From Anaeramoeba flamelloides (taxonomy: Eukaryota > Metamonada > Anaeramoebidae), in the NCBI GenBank assembly GCA_027625915.1, contig JANTQA010000070.1, positions 3,973,001-4,037,000 of the forward strand: a stretch of DNA of 64,000 nt. The letters run 5' to 3'. The number at the start of each line of letters is the position of its first letter. The first letter of the stretch is position 1. The translations under genes were made by a program, and so were the position numbers. The notes beneath the pieces are model-generated. The model was not told the DNA's origin. It was given only the letters and a program-made list of their open reading frames with translations, and did not search any database. Positions 22,331-31,718 of this stretch are shown here, one piece after another.

Positions 22331-23084
22331 TAAGGAATCAAATGATTCCATATTTTTTTAATTATGAAGTTTTTATTTAAACTCTTCATTTTTTTTTTCT
22401 TTCTTATTGAATTCTAGATATATACATTGAAAAATTACAATTATAAACTCTGTTTCACTCAAAGGAACCAGCCAAAAATGTTAAATTTCAGTTTTTTTTT
22501 AAAAAAAACCAAACTACAATTATTTAGAAATAAGAGAAATAAGAAGCTTTGAATTAGAGTAATTATTAATGAAAAAAAAAATACCTGAGAAAACCAAAAA
22601 TTTCTGAAAAAAAAAATTTTTTAAGATATTTTTGGCCGTTTTCATTGGGATTTCCTGTAAAAACTTTCATAATTTTAGCGAAAATATAAATTTTTGAGAA
22701 TAAAATTTTTTATTTGTAAATGTATGAATTTTAAACGATATAACAAAGTATTACTTTTCTCAATGTTAATTTGGAGTTTTCAAAGGTTTTTTTTACTTTA
22801 AATTGGCTTTCTAATCAAATAAACAGAATAAAAAAAAATACAAAATAGGAAATGATGATTTTGATCAAAAATTTGAAATTTATTTTGATCTGAATATTGT
22901 TAAACATCAATAAAAATCCTTAACATTATATAAAGGTCAAAATTTTTGAAATAATAATTTATTGGTAGTTGTTTGAATTTTTGGAAGATAAATTTTATTT
23001 ATCCAAACCACTAAAAATATTAAATATTTAAAATTAAGAATCATAATCTACAAAAACGTTCTGATATTATACCTTACCATTCCA
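22331..23084. other. AT-rich spacer, no gene seen
   Basis: No coding frame, repeat match or RNA gene could be recognised here. Confidence 0.35.
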
Positions 23085-23570
23085 AATATAAACGAAAATT
23101 CCAAATTTTCCACACAATTAAAACAGTTCAAACAGTTACAAAAAAATCAATTAATATCAAATATGAAATAATTTGGATTTTCGAAAAATAAAAAATTATT
23201 TTTTCATCTTGTAGTTTTTTATATTTCATTTCATTATTTGAATTACGAAACCTGTATTCGTTGAGTCAACATTTCTTTCATTGTTTGATATAATGTGAAA
23301 GTTTAGTTTTTCAAAATAGAAGAACTCAAATAAAATTAGTTGATTTAATCTAACCTTTTGATCCATCAATATTCCTACTAGAATTTTACACAAGCATATC
23401 CATGCATTTTTTTGTTGGAGCACCCCTAAAATTTTTAACACAATCGTTGATTTATTGATATTGATAATTATTTATTTTTTGTTGTGTGAGAATAGTAATT
23501 CATAAACAATTGTTAATATTTCAATCAACGAATACTTATAATTTAGTATTTCTTAGAGAATTAATTATTT
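23085..23570. repeat. Dispersed ~490-bp repeat, copy 2
   Basis: It matches 7,380-7,870 over its length (CACACAATTAAAACA, AAGAACTCAAATAAAA, AATTTTTAACACAAT, TTTAGTATTTCTTAGAGAAT). It is non-coding; the short minus-strand frame inside it is a by-product. Confidence 0.6.
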
Positions 23571-24774
23571 AATTTTTTTTTTTTCAAAAAATGATCTTTC
23601 GATTGGTTAAAAATTCTGAATTATAGTTTAATAGTTGAAAATCTAATATTCTTCTTCTTCTACTACTTCTTCTTTTGTTTTTTTTTTTTGATTAAAAGTT
23701 GTAAAAGTTTAAGAATATTGGGAAAATAAAAATAAAATCATATGGAGTGAAATGAAACTATTAAAAAACTTGTTATTGAGTTAATCCTTCTATATAGTAT
23801 TTTTTTTTTAAAAAAATAATTTCTATTTTTGATCCTACTATCAAAAATTTGAAAAATAAATATCTATTTTAGCACTCAGAAACTATTGAAATTGGACCCA
23901 TTCTTCAATAATAATAATGAATTGTTCACGTATCCAAGATAATTCACATTTTTTGAATTTCTTATATCGAAAAATTGTATTTTTTTCAAATCAAATGAAA
24001 ACAATTGAAATTGTCGAACAAAAGGAGTAAATAGTTTAAAATAATTCTGTTTGACTTTTTCTATAATTTTTTTATCACACAATATAAATAAACCGATCTT
24101 TAATATGAAATATCCCAATACTTCAGAAGAAAAAGATTCTATAAGAGGAGAAGGCATAAAAATAGATTAATTGAGAAAACTTTCCAAACAAAAATAAATT
24201 TTGGAAGTGAAAAAAAGGTAGGGATTAATTAAAAAAAATTAACAAAAAACAAACAATAATATGAAAAAAATAACAATTTTTATTAAATTAGCATTATTTA
24301 TGTTCAATAAATATAATACCAAACATAAAAAAATATCCAACCAACATCGAATTCATCAATATCTGAAAGTTTATCCGAAAGTTTATCTAAAATAAATCAC
24401 TATCGATGATGTTTAAGTCTATAAAAGCAATATTGAATTGAGTTTTCATCTTCTTTAAATGTAGGAAAAGTAAAAAAAAAAAATAAATTTTGAAGAATTT
24501 GTCATTTTATGTTCTCAGATTATTCCTAATATAAGCATTGTAAAAACCATAACCCAATAATTATTGATAACGCTCGATTTTTTTAAACATTTTTTAAGTG
24601 GGAACTAGATATTAATTCCAACAAGAATATAAAATAATGAGAGGGTTGTAGGAAACAATTACCATCTTTACAATCAAGACTTGAGAAGGTAAAATATCAA
24701 TTCCTAAATTGAGTATTGAAAAAAATACCAAACTTGAAAAAAATCCGTGACAAAATTTTTAACAGTTAATATTC
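23571..24774. other. AT-rich spacer, no gene seen
   Basis: Holds a TTCTTCTTCTTC-type simple repeat at about 23,650. A minus-strand frame of 93 codons at 23,876-24,157 has no recognisable features and AT-driven composition. Confidence 0.35.
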
Positions 24775-25095
24775 TGAAAATTTTGTCAAATTGAAAATAT
24801 TTAAAATCAAATCCTTTTTATAAATAACCAAATTTATTATGAACCAAGTAATAAACCTCCCTAAAGTTCATTAAAGGTAGGGTACATAGAATACTCATAT
24901 AATTGTTTAACCGAGAAGTAGATCAACTTATTTTGAAAAATAATCGATTTTTATAGAGTTTTGTTATAGTTGAATTTGGAAAATGTTATTTTTCATTCTT
25001 GTTTGTTGATTAATTGAATACTGTTTTGAATAAGTGTAATTTAATTAATCATCATTTTAATAAGTACGTAAGTTATAATCGTAAAATTTTGAATT
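24775..25095. repeat. Eroded copy of the TTA-flanked inverted-repeat family
   Basis: It aligns with 13,860-14,170 and with the interior of 48,831-49,288 (TAAAATCAAATCCT, CATAGAATACTCAT, AAGTGTAATTTAATTAATC, AATCATCATT). The terminal repeats are no longer clear. Confidence 0.5.
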
Positions 25096-25881
25096 ATACA
25101 ACAAGCATGATTTGATTTTAAAATATTTCAACAATTTGCCTAATGCCCAACAATTCTCAAACTTGTCCGGGATTTTAATGCTAGGTCTTATTTTCAATAC
25201 TATATCTAAAATTTAAGAGTTCTTCTCAATCTCAAGATACAAAAAACACAATACCATAAAGTTTTGGTCCTAACCATCACTCACCAAGGCTTTATTTTGG
25301 ATAAAATCTAAATTTAACACTTTTTCAAAAAAAAATTTTCAAGACCTTGAATTCTTTGCTTTACCATAATATCAATTAAACCAAATGAACTTCATTATAC
25401 CTCATCTTTAATTTCTATTCTCTGAAAAGGACTTTTTAAAAAATCAAGAAATGTTAAAAGCGTAATTTATTTTGAAAAAAAGAAAAATTACAAAAAATTT
25501 ATTGTTTTAATTTTATTTTTATTTTTTTAAAAATAAACTGACGAAAATTTTCACAGATTCCTAGCAAGAAAAAGGTGTTTATAAACAGATTAGATAGAAA
25601 ATTAAGGTTTTTAAGATTTGAATATTTAAATTTTTAAAAAATATTTTGTAAAAATAATATTGACGAAGATTTAATCTTTTTATCTAGAAATTAAAAGAAA
25701 ATTGAACACCCAAGTAAAATAAAAAAGAATAAAAAAAACAAAAAGTTGAAAATATGAAAATTTTAAATGCTTAAAACGTTTTTAACTCTCAAACAAAAAG
25801 TTTCTCAAAGGAATATGTTTCGAAATTTAAAAACTAAATAATACAAATTTATTATTGTATTTTTTTTATATCTACACAAAG
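25096..25881. other. Upstream region of the perforin-like gene
   Basis: No gene is seen; AT-rich with no clear promoter motif. The open frame can be extended upstream to 25,855 without an ATG, so the leader probably starts within the last 100 bases. Confidence 0.35.
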
Positions 25882-28155
25882 ATGAAATACTTTGTCACAT
25901 TCTTTTTGTTTTGTGTGTTGATTACCAACACATTCCAATCATCCGATTCATATGAACCTGAATTAAAGACTAGGAACCATGCATCATTACATGATAATGG
26001 CATTTATCAATATCAATCGCAGCAAACCAAGAGCAAACAAATAGCATCCCAAAAGACAACAGCCAAGGGTATTCGTGAAATAGGTTTAGGCTATAATCCC
26101 TTCAAGGACGAAAATAAAATGGCTGTTTGGGTTATTGAGGAGACAGATGATTTGCCAATCGGCGTGATTGTATACCAAACACCAAAAAGCCAGTTAAGCA
26201 TGCAAACTGAAATAACGGAACATCTCGTAAACATAACCACTCACAAACACATCCACTTGCATGCGAGTGGTAGATATAAATTTATTAAGGCAAAATTTAG
26301 TGGAGATTATGATAGTTTCCATAATCATCTCACAAAGTCGTCTTACAAAATGGCACATACACAGGCTAATATTCATTTGTATACTTTACAGTCCCAGATT
26401 GAAATGATGACATTCACACCATCCTTTACCAAATCGATTAATGAAATACTTTGGTGTTTAGAAAAGAACACAACAAGATCACGACAGTTAGCAACTTATA
26501 AGACAGACCAGCTATTGAATTTCTATGGCACACATGTACGCACTAAGGTTGTCATGGGTGGTACATGCAATAAATACGATTTTATTGATACAAACGAGTG
26601 GAGCGACTATGAGAAAACACAATTTTCAGCATCTGTCAAAGTTAGTTTTGCAATATTCTTTTCAATTAAAGGTAAATTTATTTATGACAACTCTTTTTTT
26701 ACATTAATTTTTCTCCAATTCTTGTTGAATAAAGAAAAATTATTAAAAATAGAATTTAATTATTTTATTTGAAAAAAAAAAAAAAAAAAAAAAAAAGGTA
26801 GTTATGAAGTTGATCATACTGTGTACGAAAAATATTTAAAATCCAATAAAAACACTCAGGTGTATGTAACTGGTGGACTACCATGGTCTAGTAATGAAAC
26901 ATATAATGAATGGGCTGAAACACTCTTTCTTAATCCGATCCCTGTTGATTACTATCATTATCCGATTAGTTATGTTTTGCGAGCCGAGCAATTTGAATAC
27001 ACAAATCGCGAGGTCTTTCGTGAATTAATTAAATTAATTGAAAAGAGAACAATGAAAAATGTTGTCCAAAATACTCATTATGGATGTATGGATCCAAAAA
27101 ATCCAAACTTTGATTTCATCGCAAATGTTGACGATCCAAAACGATGTGCCTTTAATTTAACGGAGAATTTTGGTGGTGTTTTCCAAGTTTCAAATTACCC
27201 ATACTTTCAATTAAAAAACGAATTGACCCAAAACTATAGTTGCCCTGAAGACTATAAAGCATATCCGATCCAGGATCCAGTTTCGCATACTGTTTGGTGC
27301 CACAGACGCTTTTGGCATTGGGATCTTAAATATAAATGTTATAATGGGGAAGATATCAATTCGCAGCTTTATGTTTGTTTAAATCAAGGTGGATCAAAAA
27401 AAGGAATGTATTTTGGTGGCGCCTATACTAACAAAGTGCACAACAGGTACACAAATGGGTTTAGTTGCCCAGATGGATATTATGACCGATTTGCTCCATT
27501 TGATTCGAATGACAAAACAAAGGGTATCCATTTTTGTACAGCCCCTTATGACTCGGGCGATATTAACATGGGACTACACGTGGGGGGGTTCTTTTCAGGT
27601 TTCAAACCTAACCCATTTACGAAAAAGTTTGTCTGCCCTAATGGATATAAGAGAGTTACACTGGGGTTTTCGTTTTATAGTGAAGAGTTTGTGTATTGTG
27701 TCGGAATTCATGATTTTGATGGGGAATTGATGTATATCCCTCCTGGGTATGGGCACGATATCCCTTCTCTAGTCGATTATTATTGGCTAGAAAAGGAACA
27801 ATACTATCTCGTGGTCAATATTTCTGTCCCTGAAAGTTATGAAGAGCAATACCATTCCCTAAGTGAATTCTTAAATGCGACATATCATAATAAGGCAACT
27901 GATGCGTGGAATCTGATTGATGATGATAAAAAAAATCTGGTTGAGAACAACCAAGATAAGAATGATAATACCAAAAAGACCACCTCAAATTCTCACCATT
28001 CAAACAGTGCGATAGTAGTTCTATCATTGTGTTTAGGGTTGATGTCAATTGCCTTTGCAGTCCTTTTATTTGTTACAAAAAAAAAGCAGAATGAGAAAAA
28101 TGATCCCGAAAAACGTCGAATTTTATATACCAATAGCGGCACCGGTGAAGACTAA
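25882..28155 (+). CDS. MPEG1: Perforin-2/MPEG1-like MACPF pore-forming membrane protein (two exons)
   Basis: The exons are 25,882-26,671 and 26,798-28,155; joining them gives 715 residues, close to the roughly 715 of animal MPEG1. The start ATG is followed by a signal peptide (MKYFVTFFLFCVLITNTFQS). The MACPF domain has GLGYNPF near 62 and the signature YGTHVRTKVVMGG at about 215-227; exon 2 continues it with VTGGLPW and an NPIPVDYY...PISYVL stretch. A Cys-rich region follows with repeated CPxGY and FGGxF/Y units (FGGVFQ, YFGGAYT, VGGFFSGF), as in the perforin-2 P2 domain. A transmembrane helix lies at about 667-689 with a short basic tail. In animals, perforin-2 inserts pores into engulfed bacteria from the phagosome. 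Here an endo-lysosomal or phagosomal antimicrobial pore is inferred. The MACPF-P2-TM order matches the family and no part is missing. It is expressed alone; no toxin or immunity neighbour is seen. Confidence 0.9.
26672..26797 (+). other. Intron of the perforin-like gene, with an A25 run at the acceptor
   Basis: A 126-nt phase-1 GT-AG intron. Donor AAAG|GTAAATTT; the acceptor AG is the end of 25 consecutive A (26,772-26,796) plus G. Splicing turns SIK-G|GT into SIKGSYEVDH and restores the MACPF domain. There is no polypyrimidine tract beside the acceptor; T-rich sequence lies only upstream of the A run. Confidence 0.85.
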
Positions 28156-29550
28156 AATTCTTTATTCTTTTCTCTAAAAGCAACCTTTATTGTTTTAAGT
28201 TTTCTTTTCAAATTCTTTGAACTAGATCTATTTTTTTTTTTTTTAGAATTATATTAATTTTTCAACCAATTATTTCAAAAAATACCAGTAACTTTTTCAA
28301 ATTATTTTTTATTTTTCAATTCGTAATTTTATTAGTTGATTATTCAAATTTTTGTTGTGAATATTGTCCGATTTTTTTTTTTAATAATAGAATTTATTTT
28401 GTCAAATTCCTTGTACATTTTTCTTGAATTGGAATTTGATAATTTCCTTAATTCTATCATGAACATATATTTCCTATAAGTAAATAGGAATAAAACAAAA
28501 ATTATCATGTTAAAATATTTAAAATAATTAATAATATCAGTAATTTGTTTTAGTCAAATTGATTTTTTAAAAAAGCTAGTTACTGCATATAAAGTAAAAG
28601 TATTTGTAATCATTTTTTGTCTAATTTTACATATTTTATTTAATTTAGTACCTAAAGTTTTAATTTTTATTATTACATTCATTCTTTATTTGATGACTTA
28701 ATTTTCATCAATTTAATTTTTAATTTTTTTTTATTATAGAATATTTCATTTTTATAAAAAGATTTATGAAGTAAATTATTAATTTTAATTTATTATAATT
28801 GATATCAAAAAAACTATTATTAGTTTTTGTTTATATATAAACTTCTTTTCAAATAAAATTACACAGAAATTTTCAAGAATTTTTCATAATTGAATCAAAT
28901 TAATTCTACTATCACTCTAAAATATAAGAAACTCTTTAAATCATAAAAAAAAAACTCAGTTGTATATTTTGAACCCATTCAATCAAAACAAATTAAATTA
29001 AAATTAAATATTTTAAAAATTGATGTGCCCTTTTATTTGAAAAGAGAAATCTTGTTTTATAAAACCGTTGGAAAAGTGTGAATTCGGGAAAATTTCTTGA
29101 TATGAATTAGGGGAAAAGTTCAATACAAATTAGTGATAACTCTCACAAATCAAACTTGTGTTCTTTAAAGTCTTATTTTAAAGATAAAGCTAGAATTTAT
29201 CAGGGTATTTTGTTGGAATTGGTTTTTTTTTTTATTTTAATTTTTCTTTGTTTCATATATTAATCCATTGATCATCTTACTTAATTCCTATATCTAAATT
29301 ATTTGAAATCAAAATTAAACTGTAACCATTTTTATACTGGTAGATTAATTATAAATTGTTTTCTTCTTATCTTGTTTTTTCATTTTCCAACTATTCAAAA
29401 TCTATCAATAAAATGAAAAAATGAAAAAATGAATAATTAAAATTACAATCACAAATAAGTAATTATCTTATTAACAATCAAATTTAATAGTAATGATGAT
29501 TTGAGATGGGTGCATTTTTGTTTGAAAAAGAGTATATATATATATATATA
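28156..29550. other. AT-rich spacer with a (TA)n tract
   Basis: No gene is seen. A TA microsatellite runs 29,533-29,552 and ends exactly at the left end of the next element, consistent with insertion into TA-rich target sequence. Confidence 0.4.
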
Positions 29551-30085
29551 TAAACTAGATACCAAAAATTTGGACACAGTTTAAACAGTGGAAAGAATAT
29601 CATTACTGCACTTTAAATTCAAATTGGATAGAATTTTGATTTTACAAACTGTTTCATTTTTTGTCTTTTTTGTTTTCTTTTCATTTTCTTTTTTCCAGTT
29701 ACTTAATCTGTTTTTTTAGATCTCGAAATTTTTTTTCAATGGTTGATAGAAGGTTAGGGTTGAGTTTGTTAAATTGAAAACTCACATAGAATTGGTAGAT
29801 GGTATCTTAATCATTTGATCGATCAACAATTGTTGGGGAAATTTCAACAAATTTACAATATACATTTTTTGTTCTGTTCGTTTCATTATTTTGGACACAC
29901 AAATTTTTTGTTTTGATTTTTATATTTTTTTCTTTTATTTGGATTAAAATGATTACTTATTAAAATGTTAATACTCTGTAACTTAAATGTAGTTTTATAT
30001 TAGGTTTGGAAAAATACAATAAATTGAGTTTTTTTTTTTGACTATTTTTGATTTTGAGTGTATCCAAATTTTGGAACGGGGTTTA
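29551..30085. mobile_element. 535-bp GGACAC-end inverted-repeat element, copy 1
   Basis: It starts TAAACTAGATACCAAAAATT and ends with the inverse of TAAACCCCGTTCCAAAAT. It shares nearly its whole length with 53,922-54,453, including AGATCTCGAAATTTTTTTTC and ATTATTTTGGACACAC. The ...TTTGGACAC ends and TA-rich target resemble Tc1/mariner-type elements. No transposase frame, so non-autonomous. Confidence 0.8.
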
Positions 30086-30712
30086 TATTTAACCAGAGGA
30101 AATTTTCTTCATTTAAATCAAAGATTCATCTTGAAAAAAAAATCGAAAAGTGATTTTAAGAGGTTACAATATCTTTAAATTGATAGATATTATTGATTTT
30201 TTAATTTGTGCTAATAATAATTGTAGTCATAATTGTATAGCGGCCACTTAAAAAATTAATTAAATTCTTTGATTTATTGAGTTTTATAATAATTAAACAT
30301 GGTTGAAATATTATCTATATTTTTTGGTTCTCATCTTTTTTTGATGATTAAAAAATATTTTTAGGTGAAATTTTTCAATAAGATTTTCGATTTTTTGATT
30401 TAAATTAAAAATTCAAATATAATTGTTTGATTAATTGGATATTTTCAAAAGATATTTATTAATTTATTATTTATTTCTTTTTTTTTTTTTTTAATATATA
30501 TGGAAATTAAAGTGATAAATTGAATCTATTCCACTTTCAAAAATAAGGACAGATTTTTCATCAAAAAAAAATTTGTTTAATTGTTTTTTTTTTTTTTTTT
30601 TGAATAATAATGTATTTTGCTCAAGTTTTAAGAGATAATAATTAATATATTTTAATAAAGAAAAATATTGTGTAATCATTTTAATTTTAGACAATAAAAA
30701 AAAAAAAAAAAA
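30086..30712. other. AT-rich spacer, no gene seen
   Basis: Homopolymer T runs at 30,478-30,493 and 30,584-30,601 and an A run just before 30,713. Nothing else recognised. Confidence 0.35.
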
Positions 30713-30924
30713 ACAGCCATTTCCACTGTTAACAAACAAACTTTAAATGAAATTTAATGTTCAGAAAAATATCAAATTAAAACATATTTTTTGAAATTAT
30801 TTTTTATACAAATTAATTTACAAGAATCCAATTTTTGTGCCTTAATATGATGTTTTTTTGTACTTTAAATTTTGTTGAAAGTTTGTGTTTAAAAAGTGGA
30901 ACCAATTGTATAAACTGACTGTAA
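30713..30924. repeat. CAGTCAGTTCC-end short element, old copy
   Basis: It starts CAGCCATTTCCACTGTTAAC and ends with AAAGTGGAACC and a nearby ACTGACTGTA. The middle has TTTGTGCCTTAATATGA like the copy at 21.9 kb. Diverged. Confidence 0.65.
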
Positions 30925-31718
30925 TAAAAAAATTTGAACATAACATTGAAATTTAGTTTACATGAATCCTCAATAAGAAATTAATATTTTTCAAAAAAAT
31001 CAAATAAATATCAAAATCTCTCTTATTTCAAAGAAAACGAAAAATTAAAATTTAGTAACAAATATTTTCCCTTTTTTATTAAAATAATTTTCCTTAAATA
31101 TAAACAATTGTTGGTATTTCTCTTCGTTAAAGGTTCTAATATGTTATTTTTTCTTGAGATATTTTTCATATGATTTTTTTTAACAATGTGGAATTTTTAT
31201 GTTGTTCCGAAATTTTGAATTGTAGTTGGGTTTTTTTTTAAAAGTTCATTAACTTGAAAATGAATAATATTTTAAAAGGTCAAAACCCCGACTTATAAAT
31301 CCAATTTTCGTTGAAAAAAAGCTTCAATAGATATTTTCAAAATCTCTATCAGAAATATCCCTTAAAAAATGTTGGCAAAAAAAAAGTTGTTTTTTTAATT
31401 TAATGATGATCATACAATTCTTTGTTTGAAATAATGTTTGACTATGAATTGAAAATTAAATAGTTTACTTTAAAATTCCAACATTCTGATAAAAAAATAA
31501 AAAAAAATAAAAACTGGTAATCAAAAAATTTAAAAACAAAAGAACTAATTGACAAACATAAAAATGTTTTAATAATAAATAACTGAATCAAATGAGTGGT
31601 TGCTAATTATTTGTTGTTCTGATCTCTATGAATTCCAAATAAAAAGAAAAAGTATGTTTTATTTTTTTTATCTTTTCTCTTTCTTCACTTTTGATCGAAA
31701 GCAAATCAAAAACCGCAA
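30925..31718. other. Upstream region of the eIF4B-like gene
   Basis: AT-rich, with short TTTTATCTTTTCTCTTTCTTC pyrimidine sequence at about 31,665-31,690 just before the start codon. No other gene. Confidence 0.35.

Noticed and set aside
25855-25881. An upstream extension of the perforin-like gene
   Set aside because: It would need a TTG start and would put charged and aromatic residues before a signal peptide that begins properly at the ATG at 25,882.
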